NCBI RefSeq assembly: GCF_043195095.1
Contig: NZ_JBAFWN010000008.1
Length of the DNA: 64,000 nt
Reading direction: 5' to 3' (one strand)
DNA from: NCEH01 sp043195095
GTDB taxonomy: Bacteria > Pseudomonadota > Alphaproteobacteria > Rhizobiales > Xanthobacteraceae
Shown in pieces: positions 52,956-61,984 of the stretch. A program made the translations under genes and the position numbers. Each line of letters starts with the position of its first letter. Positions within the stretch are counted from its first letter, which is position 1. Below the pieces are notes generated by a model. That model was not told the DNA's origin. It saw only the letters and a program-made list of their open reading frames with translations, and did no database searches.

Positions 52956-54464
52956 ATGTTCACCCCCGGTGGAGCGGAACCGCTCGGCCTTTACATCAAC
53001 GGCGCCTATGAGCCCTCGGCCTCGGGCCGTGTGCTCGATGTGCGCAATCCCAAGAACGGCACCCTGGTCGGCCGGGTGGCGGAGGGCGATGCCGCCGATA
53101 TCGAGCGTGCGGTGCAGGCGGCGGAAGCCGCCTTCCCCATCTGGTCCGGCCTCACCGGGGCCGAGCGCGGCGACATCATGCATCGCGCCGCGGCGATCCT
53201 GAAGGCCCGCCTTCCCGAGATCGTCGGCATCGAGGTGGACCAGATCGGCCGCGCGCGGCGCGAGATGACCGCCCAGCTGGCCCGCCTGCCGGAATGGTTC
53301 AGCTATTTCGGTGCCGTCGCCCGCACCCATGAGGATACGGTGCCCCCGTTCGGCGGCAGCTATCTCAATTACACGCGCCGGGTGCCGCTCGGCGTGGTGG
53401 GGCATGTCACACCCTGGAACCACCCGCTGCTGATCCTGGTGAAGAAGGTCGCGCCCTCCATGGCCGCCGGCAACACCATGGTGGTCAAGCCGAGCGAGCT
53501 GGCGCCCATCACGCCGCTGCTGCTCGCCGAAGTGTTCAAGGAAGCCGGCGTGCCCGACGGCGTCTATAATGTGGTGCCGGGCTTCGGCGGCACCGCCGGC
53601 TATGCCCTGACCACCCATCCCCGCATCAAGAAGATCGACCTGACCGGGGGCACGGAGACCGGCAAGGCGGTGGCCGCGCTCGCCGCGCAGAACCTGACAA
53701 AGGTTTCCGCCGAGCTCGGCGGCAAGGCCTCGGTGGTCGTGTTCGGCGATACCGATGTGGATCGGGCGGTCTCCGCCACCTTGTTCGCCTCCTTCATCGC
53801 CGCCGGCCAGACCTGCGTGCAGGGTGCGCGGCTGGTGGTGCATCGCTCGATCCACGACGCGGTGGTGGAAAAGCTGGTGGCTCGCGCCAATGCGATCCGC
53901 ATCGGCGATCCCCAGGATCCGGCAACCCAGATGGGCCCCCTGGTCTCCGAGAAGCAGCGGGCGCTGACCGAGCGCTATGTGAACATCGGCCTCGCCGAGG
54001 GCGCGACGCTCGCGGCCGGCGGCAAGCGGCCGGAGGGCGCGGCGTTCGACAACGGCTTCTTCTTCACGCCGACCATCTTCACCGACGTCACCAACGACAT
54101 GCGGATCGCCCAGGAGGAGATCTTCGGGCCGGTGGTGTGCGTGCTGCCGTTCGAGACCGAGGCCGAGGCGATCGCGCTCGCCAACGGCACGATCTTCGGC
54201 CTTGCGACCTCCATCTGGACCCGCGACCTCTCCCGCGCCCACCGTGTCGCCCACGCCATGCAGAGCGGCATCGTGTGGATCAACGACCACCACCGCATCG
54301 ACCCCTCCTCCCCCTGGGGCGGGTTCAAGATGAGCGGCATCGGGCGCGAGAACGGCCTGATCGCCTACCAGGAATACACCCAGATCCAGAACGTGATCGT
54401 CAACCTCTCCGATGCGCCGTTCGACTGGTACGCGGAAGACGGTGTCGAAAAGAGGTATTCGTGA
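52956..54464 (+). CDS. NAD(P)-dependent aldehyde dehydrogenase
   Basis: A 502-residue aldehyde dehydrogenase. NAD-binding GGTETGKAVAALAAQ, the general-base Glu in VSAELGGKASVVVFG and the catalytic Cys in FIAAGQTCVQGARLVVH are all intact, as is the C-terminal GLATSIWTRDLSRAHRVA. It would oxidise the aldehyde made by the ThDP enzyme encoded upstream. The stop codon overlaps the next start by one base (TGATG). Confidence 0.94.
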   Translation: MFTPGGAEPLGLYINGAYEPSASGRVLDVRNPKNGTLVGRVAEGDAADIERAVQAAEAAFPIWSGLTGAERGDIMHRAAAILKARLPEIVGIEVDQIGRARREMTAQLARLPEWFSYFGAVARTHEDTVPPFGGSYLNYTRRVPLGVVGHVTPWNHPLLILVKKVAPSMAAGNTMVVKPSELAPITPLLLAEVFKEAGVPDGVYNVVPGFGGTAGYALTTHPRIKKIDLTGGTETGKAVAALAAQNLTKVSAELGGKASVVVFGDTDVDRAVSATLFASFIAAGQTCVQGARLVVHRSIHDAVVEKLVARANAIRIGDPQDPATQMGPLVSEKQRALTERYVNIGLAEGATLAAGGKRPEGAAFDNGFFFTPTIFTDVTNDMRIAQEEIFGPVVCVLPFETEAEAIALANGTIFGLATSIWTRDLSRAHRVAHAMQSGIVWINDHHRIDPSSPWGGFKMSGIGRENGLIAYQEYTQIQNVIVNLSDAPFDWYAEDGVEKRYS

Positions 54465-55456
54465 TGCGTATCGACATCCACAGCCACGTCATTCCCCCGC
54501 GCATTCTCGACGCCATCGCCGCCGATCCCAAGGGATTTGCGGCGCGCGTCGAGGGCACGGGCGCGCAGCGGCGGATGGTGCACGAGCAGGGCTATGTCTA
54601 TCCCCTGTTCGAGGAATTCATCGACCCCGCCGCCAAGCTGAAAGTGATGGACCGCAAGGGGCTCGATCTCTCCATCGTCTCCACCGCCCCGCCCATGTTC
54701 TATTATTGGGCCGAGCCGGAGCTGGCGGCCACCGCCGCGCGGCACGTCAATGACGGCATCGCCGAGATGGTCGCGACCGCGCCGGACCGCCTGCGCGGCA
54801 TGGCGAGCGTGCCCATGCAGCATCCCGAGCTGGCGGTCGCCGAGCTGGAGCGCGCGGTGAAGACCCACGGCTTCCGCGCGGTCGAGATCGGCACCACCAT
54901 CGAGGGCGTGCAGCTCGCCGACCCGCGCTTCCGCCCGTTCCTGCGCAAGGCCCGGGACCTTGGCGTGCTGGTGTTCATCCACCCCTATTATGTGGGCGCG
55001 AAAGCGGGGCTGGAGGCCTATTACCTCACCAATCTCGTGGGCAACCCCGTCGACACCACGGTGTCGCTGGCGAACCTGCTGTTCTCGGGCGCGCTGGATG
55101 AACTCGCGGGGCTGAAGCTGCTGGTCGCCCATGGCGGGGGCTATCTGCCCTATCAGATCGGCCGCCTCGTGCACGGGCAGAAGGTGCGCGCCGAACCCAA
55201 GGCGCTCACCACCACCTCGCCGCGCGATCTGCTGCGCACGCTCTATTTCGACACCATCCTGTTCGACCCGCAGGCGCTGCGCCATCTGGTGGACGTGGTG
55301 GGTGCCGATCACGTGGTGCTCGGCACCGATGCGCCGTTCGATATGGGCGACGAGACCCCGCTGGAGAGCCTCGCCGCCGTGCCCGGCCTTACGGATGCGG
55401 AGCGCGAGCGGATCGGCGCCGGCACCGCGCTGGCCTTGCTGGACGGGGCAGCCTGA
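54464..55456 (+). CDS. Amidohydrolase-family protein, ACMSD-like decarboxylase
   Basis: A 330-residue TIM-barrel metal enzyme. Metal ligands are visible as the HxH of MRIDIHSHVIPP, the His of VFIHPYYVG, the His of LLVAHGGGYLPYQIGR and the Asp of LGTDAPFDMGDETP, the pattern of aminocarboxymuconate-semialdehyde decarboxylase and gamma-resorcylate decarboxylase. It probably decarboxylates or hydrolyses an acid in the same pathway. It is translationally coupled to the aldehyde dehydrogenase gene and followed by a terminator. Confidence 0.9.
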   Translation: MRIDIHSHVIPPRILDAIAADPKGFAARVEGTGAQRRMVHEQGYVYPLFEEFIDPAAKLKVMDRKGLDLSIVSTAPPMFYYWAEPELAATAARHVNDGIAEMVATAPDRLRGMASVPMQHPELAVAELERAVKTHGFRAVEIGTTIEGVQLADPRFRPFLRKARDLGVLVFIHPYYVGAKAGLEAYYLTNLVGNPVDTTVSLANLLFSGALDELAGLKLLVAHGGGYLPYQIGRLVHGQKVRAEPKALTTTSPRDLLRTLYFDTILFDPQALRHLVDVVGADHVVLGTDAPFDMGDETPLESLAAVPGLTDAERERIGAGTALALLDGAA

Positions 55457-55489
55457 CCCGGCCCGATCCTCGACGTCTGAACGAAAACG

Positions 55490-55514
55490 CGGCCCCGGTC
55501 ACAAACCGGGGCCG
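55490..55514. terminator. Bidirectional terminator hairpin
   Basis: CGGCCCCGGT-cacaa-ACCGGGGCCG, a perfect 10-bp stem, lies between the convergent amidohydrolase and tctA genes. It is flanked by GAAAAC on the left. Confidence 0.75.
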
Positions 55515-55520
55515 TTCGCA

Positions 55521-57032
55521 TTACGCGGTGCGCGGTGCACGATCTCCCCGCACCATGCCGACCAGCTTCATGATCACCGGCCAGAACAACATGAGCAGGG
55601 CGAGCGTGGTGATGGTGCCCACCAGCCCGTTGGACCAGAACACCCCCATATTGCCACGCGCGCCGATCATGGCCTGGCGGAACGCATCCTCCGCCTTGTC
55701 GCCCAGCACCAGGGCGAGCACCATGGGCGCGAGCGGATAGTCCAGCTTCTTGAACACATAGCCCACCACGCCGAACGCCAGCATCAGCCAGATGTCGAAC
55801 ATGGCGTTCTGCACCGCGAACGCGCCCACCGCGCACGACACGATGATCATCGGCGCGATGGTGGCGAACGGCACGCGCAGCACCGCCGCGAACAGCGGCA
55901 CCGTGGCGAGCACGATGATCAGCCCCGCGATATTGCCGAGATACATGGAGGCGATGAGCCCCCAGACGAAGTCCGCATGCTCGGTGAACAGCAGCGGACC
56001 GGGCTGGAGCCCCCACACCATCAGCCCGCCCAGCAGCACCGCCGCCGTGCCGGAGCCGGGAATGCCGAGCGCCAGCATGGGCAGCAGGGCCGAGGTTCCG
56101 GCGGCATGGGCGGCAGTCTCGGGCGCCAGCACGCCGTCGATGCGGCCCTGGCCGAAGCCCTCCTTGTCGCGGGCGAAGCGCTTGGCGAGATTGTAGCCCA
56201 TGAAGGAGGCCGCGATCGCCCCGCCCGGGGTGATGCCGAGCCAGCAGCCAATCGCCGACGAGCGCAGCAACGTCACCCAATAGCGCGGCAGCGTCTTCCA
56301 GGTCTCCCACACCACCTTCATGCGGATGACCGCCTTCTGCCCCTTGAAGGCCAGCTGGTCCTCCATGGTGAGCAGGATTTCGCTGATGCCGAACAGGCCG
56401 ATGACCGCCACCAGGAAATCAAACCCGCGCAGCAGCTCCACCGAGCCATAGGTCATGCGCAGCTGGCCCGAAACCGTATCCATGCCCACCGCCGCCAGCA
56501 GGAAGCCGACGATCAGCGAGATGACGATCTTGTGCTTCGCTTCCCGGCCCAGGCCGACGAACGAACAGAAGGTGAGCAGATAGACCGCGAAGAACTCCGG
56601 CGGCCCGAACCAGATGGCGAATTCCGCGATGCTCGGCGCAAGAAAGGTGATGAGCAGCACCGCCACCAGCGAACCCACGAACGAGGCGGTGAAGGCCGCC
56701 GTGAGCGCCTCCGCCGCCTGCCCTTTCTGCGCCATGGGATAGCCGTCGAACGTGGTCGCCACCGACCAGGCTTCGCCGGGAATATTGAACAGGATGGATG
56801 TGATCGCCCCGCCGAACAGCGCGCCCCAATACAGGCAGGAGAGCATCACGATGGCCGAAGTCGGATCCATCGAGAAGGTGAGCGGCAGCAGGATGGCGAC
56901 GCCGTTTGGCCCGCCGAGCCCCGGCAGCACGCCCACCAGGATGCCGAGCGTGATGCCCACCAGCATCAGCAGCATCTTGTCGAACGTCAGCAGGACTTCG
57001 AAACCGTGCATCAGGGAGAGGAGTGCGTCCAT
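55521..57032 (-). CDS. Tripartite tricarboxylate transporter large membrane subunit (TctA family)
   Basis: A 503-residue membrane protein with about 11-12 hydrophobic segments. The conserved glycine-rich signature LGILVGVLPGLGGPNGVAIL lies near residues 27-46, and a second GCWLGITPGGAIAASFMGYN and LALGIPGSGTAAVLLGGLMV are typical of TctA. The translocation partner TctB (57044) and binding protein TctC (57713) lie upstream on the same strand, making a complete cation-driven importer for carboxylates. I start at 57032, 11 bases after tctB. Confidence 0.94.
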   Translation of the reverse strand: MDALLSLMHGFEVLLTFDKMLLMLVGITLGILVGVLPGLGGPNGVAILLPLTFSMDPTSAIVMLSCLYWGALFGGAITSILFNIPGEAWSVATTFDGYPMAQKGQAAEALTAAFTASFVGSLVAVLLITFLAPSIAEFAIWFGPPEFFAVYLLTFCSFVGLGREAKHKIVISLIVGFLLAAVGMDTVSGQLRMTYGSVELLRGFDFLVAVIGLFGISEILLTMEDQLAFKGQKAVIRMKVVWETWKTLPRYWVTLLRSSAIGCWLGITPGGAIAASFMGYNLAKRFARDKEGFGQGRIDGVLAPETAAHAAGTSALLPMLALGIPGSGTAAVLLGGLMVWGLQPGPLLFTEHADFVWGLIASMYLGNIAGLIIVLATVPLFAAVLRVPFATIAPMIIVSCAVGAFAVQNAMFDIWLMLAFGVVGYVFKKLDYPLAPMVLALVLGDKAEDAFRQAMIGARGNMGVFWSNGLVGTITTLALLMLFWPVIMKLVGMVRGDRAPRTA

Positions 57033-57043
57033 GTCGATACTCC

Positions 57044-57562
57044 TCAGAGACCGAAGGCCGCTTCGAGCGGACCCTTGGGCATCAGGACGGTGAATTGCAC
57101 GTCGAAGACGTAGAACATGAAGGCCGTGAAGATCGCGGCGGTCAGCAGAGCCTTCCACACCGGCGCCTTGCCGAGCCAGATCATGAAGCCGCTCACCAGG
57201 ATGAAGCTCGCCACATAGATGCCGAGCACCTGGATCAGCGCGACGAACACAAGGGTCGGCACGAACACCTGCATCACCCGCCGCGCCTGTCCGCGCGTGA
57301 CGAAGCCGTCCCGTCCGCTGGCGTCGGTGAGGCTGCGGGCCACGCCGACCAGCGAGGCGGCCGCCATGATCATGCAGAGATAGAACGGAAAATAGCCCGC
57401 CTCCGGCCCGTCGGGGGCCCAGGCGATGCCGACCTGCCAATTGTCATAGGCCAGCGCGAGCGCCACCAGGAACAGCAGCACCGAAACCGAAAGATCGACG
57501 GCGCGGCGGGAGATCACGGCCCGGTCGTCGGCCGCGGGAGAAGAATGAAGGTCGGCGGACAT
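57044..57562 (-). CDS. Tripartite tricarboxylate transporter small membrane subunit (TctB family)
   Basis: A 172-residue membrane protein with four hydrophobic segments. The N-terminal RAVDLSVSVLLFLVALALAY and the extracytoplasmic IAWAPDGPEAGYFPFYLCMI fit TctB. I start at 57562 because the protein-like part begins there; the frame is open to 57709. It lies between the TctC and TctA genes. Confidence 0.9.
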   Translation of the reverse strand: MSADLHSSPAADDRAVISRRAVDLSVSVLLFLVALALAYDNWQVGIAWAPDGPEAGYFPFYLCMIMAAASLVGVARSLTDASGRDGFVTRGQARRVMQVFVPTLVFVALIQVLGIYVASFILVSGFMIWLGKAPVWKALLTAAIFTAFMFYVFDVQFTVLMPKGPLEAAFGL

Positions 57563-57673
57563 GGCGCGCTCCGCTGAAGAAAAAGGGTGAAGGTTTCCCC
57601 GACGGGGAAGCTGGCGATGGCGCGCTCCCGCGAGCGGGCGGCGCGGGGGCGTCCCGTCGCACCGGGTGCGATG

Positions 57674-57703
57674 GCGCCCTCTCCCGCGTGCGGGAAAGGG
57701 CGC
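57674..57703 (-). terminator. Hairpin between tctC and tctB
   Basis: A near-perfect stem, GCGCCCT-C-TCCCGC with GCGGGA-A-AGGGCGC, fills the gap between the tctC stop and the tctB start. As in the HAAT operons it separates the binding-protein gene from its membrane subunits. Confidence 0.55.
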
Positions 57704-57712
57704 GCGCACACC

Positions 57713-58720
57713 TCAGTGCGAGGCGATGAAGCCGGCCTCGGTCATCAGCGCCTTGTGGCGGGCCTCGTCCTCCTGGAGGAACTTGGTCATGGCCTCGCCC
57801 TCGATATAAGCGGCCTTCAACGCCTGGTTCTTCAGGTAATCCTTGTATTCAGGGGTCTGCGCGATCTTGCGGAACAGATCCTGATAGAAGGCGACCTGAT
57901 CGGGCGTGACCTTGCCCGGCAGGAAGATGCCGCGCAGCATCGTGTAGTCGATGTCGAGCCCGACTTCCTTGCAGGTGGGGATGTCCTTCCACGCCATGTC
58001 GGGCGTGACCTTCTCGTCATAGGGCAGGCGGGTGGTGTCGAACAGGCAGAGCGCCCGCACCTGACCGGCCCGCCATTGGGCGACATTCTCGGACGGGTTG
58101 TTGACGTTGGCCTCGGTGTGGTTGCCCACCAGCTGGGTCGCCGCCTCGCCGCCGGACTTGTAGGGGATGTAGGCGAACTTCGCGCCCGTCGCCTTCTCGA
58201 TGGCGGCGGTGAGGATCTGGTCCTCGCGCTTGGAGCCGGTGCCGCCCATACGCAGGGTCTCGGTGCCGGCCTTCTTGGCGGCGGCGGCGAATTCGGCCGT
58301 GGTCTTGTAGGGCGAGCCCGAATTCACCCACAGCACGAATTCATCGAGCGCGATGATCGCCACCGGCGTCATGTCCTTCCAGGAGAAGGGCAGTTTCGCG
58401 GAAAACGGCAAAGTATAGATCGACGACTGGGCGATGATGAACTTGTAGGGATCGCCCGCGCTCGCCTTCATGTCCATGAGGCCCTCGCCGCCGGAGGCGC
58501 CGCCCTTCAGCGAGACCACGGTGGGCACCTTGAGCAGATTGTTCTTCTGCACGGCGGCCTGGATCATGCGCGCCATCTGGTCGGTGGCGCCACCGGCGCC
58601 GGCCGGCACGATGATCTCGATGGGCTTGGTGGGCTCCCAGGCAAGGGCGGGGGCGGCGGCGCACAGGCCGCCGGCGAAGATGGCGGCGACGGCACCGCGT
58701 TTAAGCTCGGCACTCCACAT
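57713..58720 (-). CDS. Tripartite tricarboxylate transporter substrate-binding protein (TctC/Bug family)
   Basis: A 335-residue periplasmic protein with a signal peptide of about 27 residues ending ALA-W. The mature part has EPTKPIEIIVPAGAGGATDQ (the Bug-family beta-turn that holds a carboxylate) and LRMGGTGSKREDQILTAAI plus IPYKSGGEAATQLVGNHTEA. An AAGGAGG site six bases before the ATG at 58720 fixes the start; the frame runs on into the preceding gene. It follows the FAD/Fe-S dehydrogenase gene by 67 bases, suggesting the ligand is a hydroxy- or polycarboxylate oxidised by that enzyme. Confidence 0.94.
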   Translation of the reverse strand: MWSAELKRGAVAAIFAGGLCAAAPALAWEPTKPIEIIVPAGAGGATDQMARMIQAAVQKNNLLKVPTVVSLKGGASGGEGLMDMKASAGDPYKFIIAQSSIYTLPFSAKLPFSWKDMTPVAIIALDEFVLWVNSGSPYKTTAEFAAAAKKAGTETLRMGGTGSKREDQILTAAIEKATGAKFAYIPYKSGGEAATQLVGNHTEANVNNPSENVAQWRAGQVRALCLFDTTRLPYDEKVTPDMAWKDIPTCKEVGLDIDYTMLRGIFLPGKVTPDQVAFYQDLFRKIAQTPEYKDYLKNQALKAAYIEGEAMTKFLQEDEARHKALMTEAGFIASH

Positions 58721-58787
58721 GGCTTCCTCCTTGGTTTCCGGCGCCTTTGCGGCGCTCGTTCCGGCTTTGGATGGTTCGGTTACGCAC

Positions 58788-61754
58788 TTATTGCGCGGCC
58801 TCCTGCGCCTCCTGGTTCTGGTCCACGCCGGCCGCGAGGCTGCGGGAGAGGAGGCGGGCGACATGGATCGCGGAACGTTTGGCGCCGTCCGCGATCTGAT
58901 GCCGGCAGGAGGTTCCGTCGGCCACGACAATGGTGTCCCCGCCCGCCGCGCGCACCGCCGGCAGAAGCGAGAGTTCCGCCATGGCGAGCGACACGTCGAT
59001 GGTGTCCGCCCCATAGCCGAACGCACCGGCCATGCCGCAGCAGCTGGATTCGATGGTTTCCACCTTCAGCCCCGGCACGAGGCGGAGCGTCTTTTCCACC
59101 GCGCCCATGGCGGCGAACGCCTTCTGGTGGCAATGGCCGTGCAGCAGCGCCGTGCCCTCGATCGCGCCGAGCGGCAGGGCGAGCCGGCCCTGGTCGTGCT
59201 CGCGGGCCAGGAACTCCTCGAACAGCAGCGCATGTGCGGCAAGCCTCTCCGCCGCCGGGCTTTTCAGCAGCGCCGGCACCTCGTCGCGGAAGGTGAGCAG
59301 GCAGCTCGGCTCCAGTCCTACCACCGGCACGCCGCGCGAGATGAAGGGATCGAGCGCGGCAATCACCCGCTCGGCCTCGGCCTTCGCCAGATCCGGCCGT
59401 CCCACGGACAGAAAGGTGCGCCCGCAGCACAAGGGCCGCTCACCGGCCGGCGGCAAGGCGAGATGCACCCGGTAGCCGCCGGCGACGAGCACCTCGAGCG
59501 CGGCGTCGAGATTCTCCTTCTCGAACGCCCGGTTGAACGTATCGGCGAACAGCACCACGTCGCGCCCGTCGGGATCGCCGAACATGCCGCCCTTGGGGGC
59601 GAACACATCGCGCCGCCAGCGCGGCAAGGTGCGGCGGGCGCTGAAGCCGGTGAGCTTTTCCGACAGCTTCGCCGCGCCCGGCAAGCGATCCCGCAAATTC
59701 AGCAGCGGCGCGAGCTTCGCCGCGAGCGGGGCATAATGCGGCAGCCAGCCCACGAGCCGGTCGCGCAGGGAATGGCCGTATTTCGCCGCCCGCGCCGCCA
59801 GCACCTCGATCTTCATGCGGGCCATGTCCACGCCCGTCGGGCATTCGCGCCGGCAGCCCTTGCAGGAGACGCACAGCTTCAGCGTCTCGGCCATTTCGTC
59901 GGAGGTGAAGGCATCCGAGCCCAATTGGCCGGTGACGGCGAGGCGCAGCGTATTGGCGCGGCCGCGCGTCACGTCCTTCTCGTCGCGGGTGACGCGATAG
60001 GAGGGACACATGGTGCCGCCCGCGAGCTTGCGGCAGGCGCCGTTGTTGTTGCACATCTCCACCGCGCCCTGGAACCCGCCGCCGGCGCCAGAATAGGCCG
60101 ACCAGTCGAGCTGGGTTTCCATGGGCAGGCCGGCATAGCCGGGGCCGTAGCGCATCACGCTGCGATCGTCGAACTTCGGCGCCCGAACGATCTTGCCGGG
60201 ATTGTAGAGCCCTTGCGGATCGAAGCGGTCCTTCACCTCGGCAAAAGCGTTCACGAGGCGCGTGCCGAACATGGTCTCGTGGAATTCCGAGCGCACGATG
60301 CCGTCGCCATGCTCGCCGGAATGGGACCCCTTGTAGGATTTCACCAGCGCAAACGCCTCCTCGGCGATCGCGCGCATGGCTTTCAAATCCTTATCCTGGC
60401 GCAGGTTGAGCACCGGGCGTACATGCAGGCAGCCTTCCGAGGCGTGGGCATACCAGGTGCCGCGCGTGCCGTGCTTCTCGAACACTTGCGTGAGTTGGTT
60501 CGTGTATTCGGCGAGATGCTCCAGCGGCACGGCGCAATCCTCCACGAAGGACACCGGCTTACCCGCTTCCTTCATGGACATCATGATGTTGAGGCCGGAC
60601 GTGCGCACATCGGCGATGGCCGCCTGGAGCGCCGGGTTCAGCACATCCACCACCCCGCCCCATTTGGCGCCGGTGCGGTCCCAGCCGAAGCCGAGATCGC
60701 CCATCATTTGGTGCAGGCGCTCCAGGCGCAGGGCGTTTTCCTCCTCGGTTTCGGCGAACTCCACCAGCAGGATCGCTTCCGGCGTGCCGCGCACGAACTG
60801 GCGCAGCGTCGGGCGGAACATGGCGATGTCGGAAGCGAGCGCGAGCAAGGTGGAATCCACCAATTCCACCGCGATGGGCTTCAGCTTCACCAGATGCTGG
60901 GCCGCGTCCATCGCCTCGTAGAAGCTGCCGAAATGGCACGCGCCGAGCGCCCGCTTGCCGAGCACGGGCCAGAGCTTCAATTCGATGCGGGTGGAGAAGG
61001 CGAGCGTGCCTTCCGAGCCCACCAGCAGATGGGCAAGGTTCAGCGGCTTGCCGGGCAGCAGGGCATCGAGATTATAGCCGCCGACGCGGCGCTGGACCTT
61101 GGGAAAGCGGGCCGCGACCTCGTCCGCCTCGCGGGCGCCGAGCGCCAACAGATCCTGGGCCAGGGGAAGCAGCGGCGAGCCGGTCTCGATCTCGTGCAGA
61201 TTGGGGGAGACGGCGCCGAAATGCGCGGGCGTTCCATCCGCTAGCACGGCGTCGAGCGAGATCACATTGTCCCGCATGGTGCCGTAGCGCAGCGAGCGGC
61301 CGCCGCAGGAATTATTGCCCGCCATGCCGCCGATGGTGGCGCGCGAGGCCGTGGAGACATCCACCGGGAACCACAGGCCGTGCGGCTTCAGTTGGCGATT
61401 CAGCTCATCCAGCACGATGCCCGGCTCGACCACGCAGCGTCGCCCCTCCACGTCGAGGTCGAGGATGCGCGTCAAATGCTTGGAGCAATCCACCACCAGC
61501 GCATCGTTGAGCGTCTGGCCGCATTGGGAGGTGCCGCCGCCGCGCGGCAAGACGCGGGCGCCCTCTTCCCGCGCAAGGGCAATGGCGCGCTCGGCCTCGT
61601 CCACCGAGCGGGGCACGACCACGCCCACGGGCATCATCTGGTAGACCGAGGCGTCCGTGGCATAGCGGCCGCGGCTGAAGCGATCGAACAGCACGTCGCC
61701 GGTGGTCTCGGCGCGCAGCCGACGTTCCAGCCCGGGCATCAGACGTGCCGCCAT
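58788..61754 (-). CDS. FAD-linked oxidase fused to Fe-S/CCG domains (D-2-hydroxyacid dehydrogenase, YdiJ-like)
   Basis: A 988-residue fusion enzyme. Residues about 1-450 are a GlcD-type FAD domain (VLPRGGGTSQCGQTLND and GMAGNNSCGGRSLRYGTMRD) with a FAD-oxidase C-terminal cap. About 550-680 carries two [4Fe-4S] clusters, seen as CNNNGACRK with TMCPSYRVTRD and LCVSCKGCRRECPTGVDM. The last part holds two cysteine-rich CCG motifs (PLCCGRTFL and ESSCCGMAGAFGYG), as in GlpC/GlcF. Such proteins oxidise D-2-hydroxyacids (lactate, glycolate, 2-hydroxyglutarate) and pass electrons to quinone. I start at 61754 (MAARLMPGLE) with a GGGAGAAGCGAGG leader. It heads the operon with tctCBA and is divergent from the aminotransferase gene. 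Confidence 0.92.
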   Translation of the reverse strand: MAARLMPGLERRLRAETTGDVLFDRFSRGRYATDASVYQMMPVGVVVPRSVDEAERAIALAREEGARVLPRGGGTSQCGQTLNDALVVDCSKHLTRILDLDVEGRRCVVEPGIVLDELNRQLKPHGLWFPVDVSTASRATIGGMAGNNSCGGRSLRYGTMRDNVISLDAVLADGTPAHFGAVSPNLHEIETGSPLLPLAQDLLALGAREADEVAARFPKVQRRVGGYNLDALLPGKPLNLAHLLVGSEGTLAFSTRIELKLWPVLGKRALGACHFGSFYEAMDAAQHLVKLKPIAVELVDSTLLALASDIAMFRPTLRQFVRGTPEAILLVEFAETEEENALRLERLHQMMGDLGFGWDRTGAKWGGVVDVLNPALQAAIADVRTSGLNIMMSMKEAGKPVSFVEDCAVPLEHLAEYTNQLTQVFEKHGTRGTWYAHASEGCLHVRPVLNLRQDKDLKAMRAIAEEAFALVKSYKGSHSGEHGDGIVRSEFHETMFGTRLVNAFAEVKDRFDPQGLYNPGKIVRAPKFDDRSVMRYGPGYAGLPMETQLDWSAYSGAGGGFQGAVEMCNNNGACRKLAGGTMCPSYRVTRDEKDVTRGRANTLRLAVTGQLGSDAFTSDEMAETLKLCVSCKGCRRECPTGVDMARMKIEVLAARAAKYGHSLRDRLVGWLPHYAPLAAKLAPLLNLRDRLPGAAKLSEKLTGFSARRTLPRWRRDVFAPKGGMFGDPDGRDVVLFADTFNRAFEKENLDAALEVLVAGGYRVHLALPPAGERPLCCGRTFLSVGRPDLAKAEAERVIAALDPFISRGVPVVGLEPSCLLTFRDEVPALLKSPAAERLAAHALLFEEFLAREHDQGRLALPLGAIEGTALLHGHCHQKAFAAMGAVEKTLRLVPGLKVETIESSCCGMAGAFGYGADTIDVSLAMAELSLLPAVRAAGGDTIVVADGTSCRHQIADGAKRSAIHVARLLSRSLAAGVDQNQEAQEAAQ

Positions 61755-61815
61755 CCTCGCTTCTCCCACCCTGGCGCCTTCGGTTCCGGTCTCATCGCCG
61801 GACTTGAAACTGATT

Positions 61816-61841
61816 TTGCATTCATAATTCATTTCATGCAA
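61816..61841. promoter_or_regulatory. Inverted repeat in the dehydrogenase/aminotransferase divergent region
   Basis: TTGCAT-N14-ATGCAA, with AT-rich interior, lies in the 230-base gap between the divergent FAD/Fe-S dehydrogenase and aminotransferase genes. It is a candidate operator for the GntR regulator at 63271. Confidence 0.45.
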
Positions 61842-61984
61842 GATGCGTTTCGCGCGCTGCCGTCGCCGCGCCGCGTCCGGCTTCCGGCCGGCGCCGGTCG
61901 ACGAGGGCCAATGGCCTGAAACAGCGCGCTAAATCGCGGCGGGATTTTTCCGGTCGCCAAACGATCCAAGGGGAGCCAAACCCG

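Noticed and set aside
55131..57113. A 660-residue plus-strand frame over tctA
   Set aside because: Antisense shadow of a clear TctA membrane protein; the translation is charged and repetitive in composition only.
58470..61244. A 924-residue plus-strand frame over the FAD/Fe-S dehydrogenase gene
   Set aside because: The minus-strand protein has intact FAD and Fe-S motifs; the plus-strand translation is His/Arg/Ala-rich and motif-free.
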